From: Actinobacteria bacterium HGW-Actinobacteria-7
Lineage (GTDB): Bacteria > Actinomycetota > Coriobacteriia > Anaerosomatales > PHET01
Length of the DNA stretch: 64,000 bases
Direction: 5' to 3'
Assembly (NCBI GenBank): GCA_002841275.1
Contig: PHET01000002.1
Coordinates: forward strand, 88,004 to 152,003
Position numbers and translations under genes: made by a program. Below, piece by piece: positions 55,647 to 64,000 of this stretch. The notes below the pieces were generated by a model that worked only from the letters and a program-made list of their open reading frames with translations, searched no databases and had not been told where the DNA came from. How positions within the stretch are numbered: the first letter of the stretch is position 1; each line of letters starts with the position of its first letter.

Positions 55647-56246
55647 TCACTCATCCAAATCAGGGTTGATACCGTCGGGTCCGTATACCCCGTCCCTACG
55701 TACTAGAGCCGGCAGGGTGCGAAACACTATCCGTGTATCCAGCATGACTGACAAATGCTCGACGTACCAGACATCCAGCTCGATGCGTTTCGACCAGGCA
55801 AGTGAGTTTCGTCCGTTAATCTGAGCCCAGCCGGTGATACCTGGGCGCACAAGCAAGCGGCGGCGCTGAAAGTCGGTATAGCGCTCAACTTGGTCTCTGA
55901 GGGTGGGGCGAGGGCCCACAATCGACATTTCGCCTACCAAAACGTTGATGAGCTGCGGGAGTTCATCGAGGCTCATTGCGCGCAGCGCGCGTCCAACCAG
56001 GGTGATTCGAGCGGCATCCCCGACTGGGTCAGCCTCGGAGGCCGTTCGAGGCGGACGCATTGTGCGGTATTTCAGAATCGTGAAAGGACGTCCTGCGAGG
56101 CCGATCCGTTCTTGCCTAAACAGAATCGGCGCGCCAGAGGATATGAAGATGGCAAGAGCAATGAACACCAAGAGCGGTGCCAACACAACAAGTAGCACGG
56201 TCGCCATGGCAATATCGCAAGCACGCTTCCATCTCGGGGTCTTCAC
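55647..56246 (-). CDS. pglC: PglC-like monotopic phosphoglycosyl transferase
   Basis: The 199-aa protein is the minimal bac_transf domain with one N-terminal re-entrant helix (KRACDIAMATVLLVVLAPLLVFIALAIF). Catalytic motifs: FRQERIGLAGRPFTILKYRTM, SLDELPQLINVLVGEMSIVGPRP with the Asp-Glu pair, and RPGITGWAQINGRNSLAWSKRIELDVWYV. It should move bacillosamine-1-phosphate to undecaprenyl phosphate. It differs from the longer enzyme at 15981-17372, so the locus has two initiation routes. Its start overlaps the GT4 gene by 4 nt. Confidence 0.93.
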   Translation of the reverse strand: MKTPRWKRACDIAMATVLLVVLAPLLVFIALAIFISSGAPILFRQERIGLAGRPFTILKYRTMRPPRTASEADPVGDAARITLVGRALRAMSLDELPQLINVLVGEMSIVGPRPTLRDQVERYTDFQRRRLLVRPGITGWAQINGRNSLAWSKRIELDVWYVEHLSVMLDTRIVFRTLPALVRRDGVYGPDGINPDLDE

Positions 56247-57493
56247 GGGTTCGCCCTGCGCCTTCCAGACCGATAGGTTTCAATCGCCCGCTTGAGCAGA
56301 TCTTCGAGTTCGGTAGCCAAGTTATCTCGGTCGAAGCGTTCTGTGGCCAGACAGGTAGCCGCCGAACGCGCTCCCACCAGCCAAACGTCGTCGCGCACCA
56401 GCTGGACCAATCTCGAGGCGGCCGCCGGAATGTCATGAGCGTCCAATTCGGCGCCCGCGCCCGCGCCCACGGCGACATCGGTCTGGTCGCCCGGGTGGTT
56501 GCTCACTATAGGGCGTCCCGCCCCCAGAGAGTCGAAGAACTTGTTGGTCAGCACGTTCTCCCACAGGCACGTCTCGTCTCTGATGAGCGAGAGCGTGACT
56601 GTGGCCGCCCCGAGCCAGCTGGGAACGTCTGCCTTGGGAATAGCGCCGACGATGAAGAGATTCACGTCCAGAACGCCGAGAGCGGAGGCTAGTTCGGACA
56701 CAAGCCGCATCTCGCGACCGTCGCCTACGATGGCGAATCTCACTTCACCGTCGATTGGCAGAGTCTCAGCTGCCAATCGTACAAGGTAGTCCGTTCCGTT
56801 CACTAGGCCGAGGGCCCCTACATACACCGCCAATGGACGATCTCCGAGCCACGTGAGCGACTCGCGGAGCGCATTCCCACGTTGCTCCGATTCTTTGAGC
56901 AGACCGGCGTCACACCCATGCGGGATCACACTGACGCTCGACTCCGGGTACCCCAGAGCCACTATCCAGCTCTTCATTCCAGGTGCCACCGTCACAATGT
57001 GCTCGGCGTTTCTGTAGGCGTACCTCTCTAGCTTGAGAGCAACCCACTTCAGAAAGGTGTTCCTGAGTACTCCAAGCTCGATTGGAACCCTCGGCCACAG
57101 GTCTCGGACTTCGAAGACCATGGGCACTCTCAGGCGGTGCGCCGCGCGCACCGCTGGTAGGGCAATCGTAAGCGGCGTGCTTGTCGCGTATACCAGGTCT
57201 CCTCCTACCGAAATCGCACGGCTTCCTGCGCGCCACGCGAAGGAGATAAACGCAACAACACGCCGGCTGTAGCTCATGCGATTGTCATAGTGGACCGGCG
57301 TCCAATGGACCGTTACGCCATCCTCGCGGGACACCCGCCAATGCGCGCCCGCTTCCGCAGTGCCCGCGCGATCAGACGTGATGATGTGGACGTCGTGACC
57401 CCGAGCTGCGAGTCTGCGCGCCATCTCATATGATCTCGTTCCACCGCTCATTTCGGGAGTCGCAAAGTACTGGTGCAAATAGAGGATCTTCAT
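56243..57493 (-). CDS. WbuB-like GT4 glycosyltransferase
   Basis: The 416-aa GT-B enzyme has KILYLHQYFATPEMSGGTRSYEMARRLAARGHDVHIITS, FEVRDLWPRVPIELGVLRN, VYVGALGLVNGTDYLVRLA and NVLTNKFFDSLGAGRPIVSN. These blocks are typical of WbuB-type enzymes that add a sugar to a lipid-linked amino sugar. The ATG at 57493 is chosen because GGAGAG lies 8 nt upstream; an earlier start would extend into the ligase gene. It overlaps both neighbours by 4 nt. It may add the second sugar after PglC. Confidence 0.9.
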   Translation of the reverse strand: MKILYLHQYFATPEMSGGTRSYEMARRLAARGHDVHIITSDRAGTAEAGAHWRVSREDGVTVHWTPVHYDNRMSYSRRVVAFISFAWRAGSRAISVGGDLVYATSTPLTIALPAVRAAHRLRVPMVFEVRDLWPRVPIELGVLRNTFLKWVALKLERYAYRNAEHIVTVAPGMKSWIVALGYPESSVSVIPHGCDAGLLKESEQRGNALRESLTWLGDRPLAVYVGALGLVNGTDYLVRLAAETLPIDGEVRFAIVGDGREMRLVSELASALGVLDVNLFIVGAIPKADVPSWLGAATVTLSLIRDETCLWENVLTNKFFDSLGAGRPIVSNHPGDQTDVAVGAGAGAELDAHDIPAAASRLVQLVRDDVWLVGARSAATCLATERFDRDNLATELEDLLKRAIETYRSGRRRANP

Positions 57494-58827
57494 GCTCGGC
57501 TCTCTCCACTGCTCAACACACCATGGTCCGAAGCTACAGAACCCGAGCTTCGAGCTGCGGCGCACTCTGAGCCCGAGACCGTGGCCGCCAGAACTGCTGC
57601 TATGGCAGCAAATGCATACAGAGGCTGGTTCGTGGTGAGATCACCGGAGAACAATGCGTTCACCAGACTCAGCAGCAGACCCCCAAATACGAAGTCCCCC
57701 ACCGAGTCTCTCAATCCTCCCATGGCCCGAGTAGCGAGACGGATGGCCTGGATTACCAGCGCCATCAGGAGAACTACGGGGACGATCCCATTCTCGGAAG
57801 CCAACTCAGCGAAGACATTGTGGGGATAGCGCAGATTGGAGACACCGGCGAAACCGCCGGTCCCCCTGCCCAGAATCGGGCTGGACTTGAAGAGCCTCCA
57901 AGACCCCTCCAGGAATCTCAGCCTAACGAGTACTGACGTACCCGGATTGCTGGAGAAGACCATCAGTATTCGTTGAGTCGCTTGGCTAGGCGAGACGACT
58001 GCAAGTCCCGCCAGCCCGACCCCGACGCCCGCCAGCCCCACGACTACTGCGCCCACGGTGATCCTCTTCTGAACCATGTACATACCGACGGTGGCTACTG
58101 CGGCGATAATCAGGCCCAAGAGTGGACCGCGAGATCCCGTGGCGATGAGTACCCACGTGCACACCCCTGCAAGCGCCACGAGTACAGCTCGATAGCTGGA
58201 TCGGTTGAAGGCAAAGGTGCAAAGACCGACGACTGAAAGCGAAGCTGCTCGGGCGATTGTAAGCGTCTCCGCCCCCAACCCCGCGAAGCGCTGCGCACCT
58301 GAAGCAAGCGAGATCGCGGCGGCCGCACACGATAGGACAATCCCAATCGCCACGACAGCCGCAGCGAATCTGGCCACCTCGCGTGAATCGCGCATCAGGA
58401 TGGGGGGTACTAGGAACGCCGTCACTCCTAGAGTGCCCAATCGCGCGACCTTCTCAATCGCATAATCGGGCATGCTCGAGAAGGCAGCGCCCGCAGCAAC
58501 CACAATCACGAGACCAGCGAACAGCAGCGTTGTGATCGGAATCTCAGGCAGCCCAGAGTCGAGCACCCGCCAGAGCGCCACCGCGAGAAGCGCCACCGCA
58601 AGCACCGCCGCAATCCGTACTTCACCCACCTCGACCATGCCTGCCATGATGAACACACCGAAGACTGCGCCTGCTGAGAACTGCGTCAACAAGATCAGCA
58701 ACGGCGTAAACGCCATGACTACAAGCAATGACTCAAGTGACCAGTTGGACGCCAGTGCCAACATCGCCACAACAAGCAACATGCTGAACACGGGGCCCCA
58801 CGTGCTCGCGAGACTACGAGAGCCCAT
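57490..58827 (-). CDS. O-antigen polymerase/ligase-family membrane protein
   Basis: The 445-aa protein has about eleven to twelve membrane segments and the Wzy_C core VLVRLRFLEGSWRLFKSSPILGRGTGGFAGVSNLRYPHNVFAELASENG. Unlike the three other ligase-like proteins here, it has no TPR tail, so it is the best candidate for the Wzy polymerase of this operon. The ATG at 58827 has GGAAGG about 9 nt upstream and overlaps the flippase gene by 14 nt. It overlaps the GT4 gene by 4 nt. Confidence 0.82.
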   Translation of the reverse strand: MGSRSLASTWGPVFSMLLVVAMLALASNWSLESLLVVMAFTPLLILLTQFSAGAVFGVFIMAGMVEVGEVRIAAVLAVALLAVALWRVLDSGLPEIPITTLLFAGLVIVVAAGAAFSSMPDYAIEKVARLGTLGVTAFLVPPILMRDSREVARFAAAVVAIGIVLSCAAAAISLASGAQRFAGLGAETLTIARAASLSVVGLCTFAFNRSSYRAVLVALAGVCTWVLIATGSRGPLLGLIIAAVATVGMYMVQKRITVGAVVVGLAGVGVGLAGLAVVSPSQATQRILMVFSSNPGTSVLVRLRFLEGSWRLFKSSPILGRGTGGFAGVSNLRYPHNVFAELASENGIVPVVLLMALVIQAIRLATRAMGGLRDSVGDFVFGGLLLSLVNALFSGDLTTNQPLYAFAAIAAVLAATVSGSECAAARSSGSVASDHGVLSSGESRA

Positions 58828-60310
58828 GGGGTGCCACCTTCCGCGGCGCAAACGGCCTTGGCAGTCCCAAAGCAGACGGCGCGACCTGCGCGGCCGCCAG
58901 TGCAGCGACCATACCCAGACCAATCCATGCGGCAAGCCTCAAAGCCAGCAACGGCGCGCCGTTGCCCGACGCCGGGAGGAGCATCCCCAGTGCGACGCAC
59001 AGAAGCGTAACCGTGGCGCCAAGAGCGCACAGTCGCACGACTGCGACGCGCGGGTGATGCCGGCGAACTACAACTGCGGTAAGGATGGCTGCGCCGACCC
59101 AACGCCCGGCCACGAAGGCCCACGCGAGCGCCATGGGGCCGTAGGAAGCGCCCAGCACAGACCCCGCCAGGACGACTCCGAAGTCCACGAGTGATGCGAT
59201 TCCAGTAATCGGACTCCTGATGGTGCTGTCGGCAATGCTCGCCATGAGCGTCCAAGCCACTACCGGCGGCAGCGCGAGCGAGATAACTCGCACAACGGAA
59301 AACGCCGGAATGAATTCTGCGCCGAGCCAGGCGCGTACCAAGTCCTCCGTGCCAGCGAGCGCAAGGGGTGTACCAATGAGACCCACCGCGAGCATCACGT
59401 AAACAAGCGCGGAAGTCATCCGCTTCAACGTTTCGCGTTGTCCCAGGGCGCCCATCTCGGACATTCGCGGAAGAAGCACGACGCCGATTGGTCCAACCGC
59501 TGCGGCCGCAAGTTGGATAATTGCCATCCCGGCGAGCAGGTAGCTCGCGCCCAACGTGGAACCAGAGCGACTGGCAATCAATGCGCCCACTGTCATGGAT
59601 AGCGCTGGCAGAACGACTGCGGGGATCCTGGGCGGTGAGTAAACCAGCAGACTTCGGATAGCTACGGCGAACAGGTGTCTAGACGGCCACTGGGCACCGG
59701 ATAGAAGTCTCACCAGACACGCTACACCAAACACAACCATGAACACCCCGGTGGCACCCAACACCGTCGAGATCGTCCACGCTCTGGGAGCTGCGACCAA
59801 GATCAGAAGCGGGCCCAGGGTGGTGCCAATCGTAGTAGTGATGTTGGCCACATGCTGTCTGAAGCGCGCGCGATACATCCCATAGACCAACGCACTCACT
59901 GCAATCCCACAACAGTAGAGCCAAATCGCCTGCGTCAGAACGGGATCGAATCTACCGAGTACTAGCCTACCAATACCATCGGGCCACGCAATCACAAGCG
60001 CCGTTCCCAAGGCCATGACAGTCGCTCCAGCGGCCACCGCACTCCAGAGCAGGGCCGCTCGGGCACGTTCGTTCAACTCGCTCGCCACCAAGTGCACGAT
60101 GCCTGCGGCTGAGCCGAGGCACAGGATTGGCATCGCCACGGCGGCGAGTCGCTTTGCCAAGCTGTAGGGCTCGAACGCGGCAACAGCCCCACGACGTGCC
60201 AGCACGTAGGAGATTGCGAGTGCCCCGACGAGGTTCAGTCCGCTGGTCAGCACAGTTGAACCCAGATCCCAGCGAATTCCGGCGCGGATGGCGCCACCTC
60301 GTGCCGCCAT
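58814..60310 (-). CDS. Wzx-like flippase/polysaccharide export membrane protein
   Basis: The 498-aa protein has about fourteen membrane segments and an N-terminus typical of the group (GAIRAGIRWDLGSTVLTSGLNLVGALAISYVLARRG). It should flip the undecaprenyl-linked repeat made by PglC and the GT4 enzyme. The ATG at 60310 is chosen because it overlaps the upstream stop as TGATG; an upstream GTG lies inside the Wzz-like gene. Sequence is more Ala/Val-rich and less conserved than the flippase at 32368. Confidence 0.85.
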   Translation of the reverse strand: MAARGGAIRAGIRWDLGSTVLTSGLNLVGALAISYVLARRGAVAAFEPYSLAKRLAAVAMPILCLGSAAGIVHLVASELNERARAALLWSAVAAGATVMALGTALVIAWPDGIGRLVLGRFDPVLTQAIWLYCCGIAVSALVYGMYRARFRQHVANITTTIGTTLGPLLILVAAPRAWTISTVLGATGVFMVVFGVACLVRLLSGAQWPSRHLFAVAIRSLLVYSPPRIPAVVLPALSMTVGALIASRSGSTLGASYLLAGMAIIQLAAAAVGPIGVVLLPRMSEMGALGQRETLKRMTSALVYVMLAVGLIGTPLALAGTEDLVRAWLGAEFIPAFSVVRVISLALPPVVAWTLMASIADSTIRSPITGIASLVDFGVVLAGSVLGASYGPMALAWAFVAGRWVGAAILTAVVVRRHHPRVAVVRLCALGATVTLLCVALGMLLPASGNGAPLLALRLAAWIGLGMVAALAAAQVAPSALGLPRPFAPRKVAPHGLS

Positions 60311-61812
60311 CACCCCTCCGCGGTACTGGCTTGGCTTCGAGGATCCCGCCCTCGATGTGAGAGGCCCGAAGCGGGAGTGAGCATGACGCACACTCGGGGC
60401 ACGTGTCGCTCTGCCGCGCCGCTGACTGCCTCAGCAAGTTCGTCTTCCGTCGCGCGTCCCATACGCAAGATGTAGATGGCTGCTGAGGCGTTCTGCAGCA
60501 GCTGATCCAGCTGATGAGGCTGGAGATTCCCGCCAGCGGACAGGACAAGACAGTCCATGTGCTCCGCCAATGACGCCATAGCCAGTGGTAGCGCCTTGGA
60601 CGCAATCAGGTCCTCGGGATACGCCCCTCCCTGACCGAGATGAACAACATCCAATCCAGCAACACTGGTTGACGAAGCCAGATCCTCTATCCCAGCTCGG
60701 TCGGCGAGCACCTCTGCCAATCCGGGGCCAGCGGGATGCTGCAGCTCGCGCTCCAGCCGCTGGCTCGGCTCATGAAGCAAGACGACCCTTACGCGCCTCC
60801 CGGCGGCCGCCAAGGAGCGAGCGACTTCGAATGCGATGTCCTCTGCTTCGCAGCTGGTCCCCACACCAGTCACCACCACGCGCGCAGCCTCTGCGGCTGC
60901 TCCATTGCGAACCAACCAAGAGCGCAATACGCCGGTAGCCTCATCTAGGATCTTCGGGACCCGGCCGTGACTGGACGGCAATACTTCCACATCCGCGCCG
61001 AGCCCCATAACGACTTCGCTGGCGCGCTCGCGCGAGCGAACAGCGGAGTCCGACCGAGCGCCGATCATGGCAATACCAATCCCCAGAACGAGACCCACGG
61101 CCGCGCCGGCAAGTCCGCGACCCTCATGCGCGCCCAGTAGAGATGGCGTGACTGCCTTCGTCTCGTAGCTGGCCTGCAGCGTGCCCACCAGCTCGAGAGT
61201 CGTAATCTGCTCAAGCCACTCTGTTGTTGTCTCGAGCTGACGCTCCAATTCTCCGAGCTCGGCTGATGACACTCCAAGCCGCTGGGCGGCGGCCATTTGG
61301 CCCTCGACCGCCTGACGCTTCTCACTCAACGTCGTCACAAACGACTCAAGACGCTGACGCTCTGTGCCTTGGGCCCATGCGACGAACGCTTCCGCCACTG
61401 CTCGCGACAGGGTTCGCGCAAGTTCAGGGTCATCTTCATCGACGGAGACGGTGATGACCTTCGTGAGCGGATCCACTTCGAACAGAGTGTGCTCAAGAAC
61501 GTCTGAGGGGTTCAAAGAGAGATCAAGTGTGCTAATCGCCGAATTGACCAGTTCTCCGATCGGCGCAACCTCAATCTGGGCTGCGGACTCCCAGGTGGCA
61601 ATAGCAGGAACGGGGTACACACCAGACTGTGCCACCCAGTTGCCGGCATCTCGTTGAGACACCAGCACCAGAGTCTGCCCCGTGTATTGCGGGCGCCCGC
61701 TAACCGACAGAATGTACGCAACACCTGCACCGATCACGGCGCACAACAGCACAATCCAGACACGACGCAGGAACGCTGGCGCATACAATCGCATATCGGC
61801 CGTCCAAGACAT
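60310..61812 (-). CDS. Wzz-like chain-length protein with degenerate BY-kinase domain
   Basis: The 500-aa protein has a Wzz domain with membrane helices at about 17-37 and 232-250 framing an outside coiled-coil region (150-210). A cytoplasmic P-loop-like domain follows. Where bacterial tyrosine kinases have a Walker A GXXXXGK(S/T), this one reads VTGVGTSCEAEDIAFEVARSL. The Walker A' DXD is replaced by VVLLHEPSQR, and no C-terminal Tyr cluster is present. The domain is therefore probably inactive, acting structurally or by binding. AGGGGG lies upstream of the ATG. First gene of the operon that ends with pglD. Confidence 0.82.
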   Translation of the reverse strand: MSWTADMRLYAPAFLRRVWIVLLCAVIGAGVAYILSVSGRPQYTGQTLVLVSQRDAGNWVAQSGVYPVPAIATWESAAQIEVAPIGELVNSAISTLDLSLNPSDVLEHTLFEVDPLTKVITVSVDEDDPELARTLSRAVAEAFVAWAQGTERQRLESFVTTLSEKRQAVEGQMAAAQRLGVSSAELGELERQLETTTEWLEQITTLELVGTLQASYETKAVTPSLLGAHEGRGLAGAAVGLVLGIGIAMIGARSDSAVRSRERASEVVMGLGADVEVLPSSHGRVPKILDEATGVLRSWLVRNGAAAEAARVVVTGVGTSCEAEDIAFEVARSLAAAGRRVRVVLLHEPSQRLERELQHPAGPGLAEVLADRAGIEDLASSTSVAGLDVVHLGQGGAYPEDLIASKALPLAMASLAEHMDCLVLSAGGNLQPHQLDQLLQNASAAIYILRMGRATEDELAEAVSGAAERHVPRVCVMLTPASGLSHRGRDPRSQASTAEG

Positions 61813-61832
61813 CGAGCTTTCCCCCTTGAACT

Positions 61833-61865
61833 TCTATCATGCTTGACCCTGCAGCAGTCTATCAT
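61833..61865. repeat. Direct repeat in leader of Wzz-like operon
   Basis: The octamer TCTATCAT occurs at 61833-61840 and 61858-61865, a 25-nt period, 20-55 nt upstream of the ATG at 61812. It might be a regulator site; nothing supports a specific one. Confidence 0.2.
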
Positions 61866-61933
61866 CATCCCCGCAGCTGAGAGGCCCTCGAATGCGGCTC
61901 GGATGATTCCAGTCCCAATCCATTCCAGTCGAC

Positions 61934-62839
61934 CTAGACACGTGCCGCCCGAGGCCGCAGGTGACGTTGCAGCATGCGGTCCGCCTGCAGTACCACATAG
62001 GCCAGAACCGTCGTCCCTGCGAGAAACCCCGCTACGTGAAACATCGTATTCGAATCCTGTGGGTGAAGCAGCGGTTGAAGCAGCGGATAGTGGACGATGA
62101 AGACCGGAAACGACAGGTTTGCGGCTCCAGACCACGCTCGAGCAGCTCCCCCGGTGATTCCAGCGCAACACATCCTGATCCTGCGCAAACGCGATGCTCC
62201 GAGAACCGCCCAAGCACCAATGCCAAACTCGAACACCCGACACAGAGGAAACCAGTCGATTGCGCGCGCATCTGGCAAGACTCGTCCGACCACTACTCTG
62301 GATACGATCGAAACAACAGCAAGACCGACGAGTGTCCAGCGGGGGTTCCTCTTGAGCAAAACCGAGATGGCCGGAAACAGCGCATACATCGCCACGATCA
62401 CTCCGACGAACCATCCCATGGGAAGCAGATAGTCAGCCCAGGGGTGGCCCGTGAACACGAGAAGCCCTGAGAAGTCGAGAGCGAGTGTCAACGCGCTCCG
62501 CCCCCCCAGAGCTGAAGTACCGGACAGCAACACTGAAACCAGGATTCCAAGCCAATACGTAGGGTAGATCCTGGTGGCGCGCCTCCACATGAAGCCGGCG
62601 CCCAGACGGGGCCGCCCGCCATAGGCGTACTCCAGAGATGCTCCGCTCAGCACAAGCATCAGGGTCACGCCCAGCCCACCGATAGTCACATAGTAGAAAC
62701 CTCGAATACCGAAGGCGTCCCCAGCAGGGAGCCCAAGCGTCTGGAAGATATGGGCCAGCACTACGAGTGAAACGCCGATGACGCGTACGATATCGAAGAG
62801 AACCACCCTGTCGCGCGTACCCACGCACCCACCTCTCAT
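61934..62839 (-). CDS. Acyltransferase-3 (OafA/YrhL-type) membrane protein
   Basis: A roughly 301-aa protein with about nine to ten membrane helices of the acyltransferase-3 family, which O-acetylates cell-surface glycans. Helix 1 carries the family His (FDIVRVIGVSLVVLAHIF), followed by the Arg-containing loop FMWRRATRIYPTYWLGI and a C-terminal SFPVFIVHYPLLQPLL. The family's usual Asp-Gly before the Arg in helix 1 is not kept (VLFDIVRVIG). The ATG at 62839 is chosen; GTG at 62824 is also plausible. It lies 121 nt upstream of the Wzz-like gene. Confidence 0.82.
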   Translation of the reverse strand: MRGGCVGTRDRVVLFDIVRVIGVSLVVLAHIFQTLGLPAGDAFGIRGFYYVTIGGLGVTLMLVLSGASLEYAYGGRPRLGAGFMWRRATRIYPTYWLGILVSVLLSGTSALGGRSALTLALDFSGLLVFTGHPWADYLLPMGWFVGVIVAMYALFPAISVLLKRNPRWTLVGLAVVSIVSRVVVGRVLPDARAIDWFPLCRVFEFGIGAWAVLGASRLRRIRMCCAGITGGAARAWSGAANLSFPVFIVHYPLLQPLLHPQDSNTMFHVAGFLAGTTVLAYVVLQADRMLQRHLRPRAARV

Positions 62840-64000
62840 GAAGCATCCGGGCCTCGGCTCGGAAGATACACCAAGTGCCGCGCCCAAGTACGACAGCGCC
62901 CCTCCATTGCGAAAGGGCGCTGCGTTGAACGCATTACTTGAGCACGGTCATTCCTACTGTGGACTCGGCACAACACCACCCGACGCCCTAGGGGCAGACT
63001 CATTCCCCGACGTATCGACGGCAGTGACCCGGTAGTAGTAGGTCGGACGGCAGTGACCCGGTAGTAGTAGGTCGTGCCGTTGGTGAGTCCGCTGTCAATG
63101 TACGACGCACTCGGCACGTGGAAGCAGCTGATGTACTCGAACGGCCCGGCCACGTCGGTCGCACGGTACAGCTTGTAGCCGGCGAGATCGATCCCCGCAG
63201 ACGGTGACCACGCGACGGACACACGACCCGTCTCGTCCCCCGCAAGATCGGCGACGGTGATGGTCCCCGGCGTCGGAGGTGCGGTGATGTCCGGACCAGT
63301 CGTCACATCGAAGCAATCGATGTCCAGAAGGGTGCGTCCGGATATGGGGTTTGGCGTACTGACCCACTGGACCCTGATGGTGTGCGGACCATCCGGCAGC
63401 GTCCCCGAAGAATACACTGGCGCCGTGTAGCTCGCGCTCACTGAGTACAGGTCGACCCTCGTGGAGAACGCGTTGTCGATGAAGACATCCATGTAGCCAC
63501 GGTTGAAGTAGTACATCGCGTCTACCTTGATGCTGATCCCCGTACCGGTGAAGTCCATGCTCGCACTACCCGAACTCTCGAGGGCACGCATGGTTCCGCC
63601 GGAGTACGCTGAGCCGCTGTAGCTCTTCCAGTTGCCCACCCAGGTGATGGCAGGATTCGCCACGCCGCCCACGGTGTCTTCGATGCGCACCGTGTTGGCG
63701 GGGGTCGGCGGAAGGACCGGACTCGCCTGCATCGGCTCGGTGTAGTCGCTCATGTTGCCAACGGCATCGTACGCACGAACCTTGAAGCGGTAGCAGCTTC
63801 CGTTCGCCAGACCAAGTCGCGTGAACGCCGTGGTGTTCACATCTGCAATCTTGATCCAGGCGCCCACGAACGTGTCCTGCATCCAGACCTCGTAGCCGGT
63901 CACACCGAAGGCGTCAGTCGATGCAGTCCAGGAAACCGTCGCAGCCGAGTCCCCGGAAAGGACCGAGAAACCCCCTGGGACCGTCGGCGGCACGAGGTCG
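62836..64000 (-). CDS. Fibronectin-III surface protein, 5'-truncated by window, frameshifted near its end
   Basis: The reading frame enters from the right edge, so the true start is not seen. Visible domains are an Fn3 (PPTVPGGFSVLSGDSAATVSWTAS...), a beta-rich module of about 150 residues (VRIEDTVGG...PHTIRVQWVS) and a second Fn3 (SVAWSPSAGIDLAGYKLYRATDVAGPF...TNGTTYYYRVTAV). A perfect 29-bp duplication (63017-63074) then shifts the frame, replacing the normal ending with about 55 unrelated residues. Removing one copy restores TAVDTSGNESAPRASGG and a TAG at 62954, ahead of a terminator. Probably an exported, glycan-binding surface protein. Confidence 0.8.
   Translation of the reverse strand, partial: DLVPPTVPGGFSVLSGDSAATVSWTASTDAFGVTGYEVWMQDTFVGAWIKIADVNTTAFTRLGLANGSCYRFKVRAYDAVGNMSDYTEPMQASPVLPPTPANTVRIEDTVGGVANPAITWVGNWKSYSGSAYSGGTMRALESSGSASMDFTGTGISIKVDAMYYFNRGYMDVFIDNAFSTRVDLYSVSASYTAPVYSSGTLPDGPHTIRVQWVSTPNPISGRTLLDIDCFDVTTGPDITAPPTPGTITVADLAGDETGRVSVAWSPSAGIDLAGYKLYRATDVAGPFEYISCFHVPSASYIDSGLTNGTTYYYRVTAVRPTTTGSLPSIRRGMSLPLGRRVVLCRVHSRNDRAQVMRSTQRPFAMEGRCRTWARHLVYLPSRGPDAS
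62894..62922 (-). terminator. Probable terminator of the Fn3 gene
   Basis: The stem CAGCGCCC/GGGCGCTG encloses a 13-nt loop. It lies about 32 nt past the restored stop codon (62954) but inside the frameshifted reading frame, which supports the view that the shorter, unshifted ending is the original one. Confidence 0.5.
63017..63074. repeat. Perfect 29-bp tandem duplication inside the Fn3 gene
   Basis: Copies 63017-63045 and 63046-63074 are identical. Since 29 is not a multiple of 3, the duplication shifts the frame of the minus-strand gene. It duplicates the coding for YYYRVTAV. Confidence 0.95.

Overview
The window is a GC-rich bacterial chromosome segment holding about 54 protein genes, most on the minus strand and many overlapping by 4 nt (ATGA). 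I found no tRNA, rRNA, CRISPR array, transposase, phage gene or replication origin. Membrane-anchored multiheme c-type cytochromes, strong Shine-Dalgarno sites, TTG/GTG starts and a large cell-surface polysaccharide locus suggest an anaerobic, metal-reducing or syntrophic actinobacterium of the Coriobacteriia/Anaerosomatales kind. That placement is an inference from style and was not tested by any search.

Region 1 (1-15.8 kb) is an extracellular-electron-transfer region. It encodes five multiheme cytochromes with about 56 CXXCH-type sites, an NHL-propeller membrane protein, two TPR anchors, two O-antigen-ligase-like/TPR membrane proteins, a lipoprotein and a Rex-like regulator with a degenerate nucleotide-binding motif. 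The first cytochrome (34-1812) is split by an in-frame TGA. A perfect hairpin resembling a bacterial SECIS element follows that codon at the right distance, so the gene may encode a selenocysteine-containing multiheme cytochrome.

Region 2 (16-63 kb) is a very large glycan-assembly locus. It has four nucleotide-sugar pathways: dTDP-L-rhamnose (rmlABCD, 20.7-23.9 kb), GDP-perosamine or a related GDP-deoxysugar (two gmd-like genes, a DegT aminotransferase and a NeuD/PerB-like acyltransferase, 26.4-32.4 kb), a CDP-3,6-dideoxyhexose (rfbFGH, 42.4-45.7 kb) and UDP-bacillosamine (pglE/F on plus, pglD/C on minus, 51.9-56.2 kb). Two phosphoglycosyl transferases, several GT4 enzymes, a GtrB/GtrA/GT-C triad, two Wzx-like flippases, further ligase/polymerase-like proteins, a Wzz-like protein with a dead kinase domain and an acyltransferase-3 complete the machinery.

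Two sub-systems look unusual. A thiolase and a fused DUF35-hydroxyacyl-CoA dehydrogenase sit in the perosamine operon and could make a 3-hydroxyacyl-CoA for N-acylating the amino sugar. A split transketolase sits in the rfbFGH operon and could add a two-carbon branch to the 4-keto-dideoxy sugar. The right edge cuts a fibronectin-III surface protein whose last domain is frameshifted by a perfect 29-bp tandem duplication.
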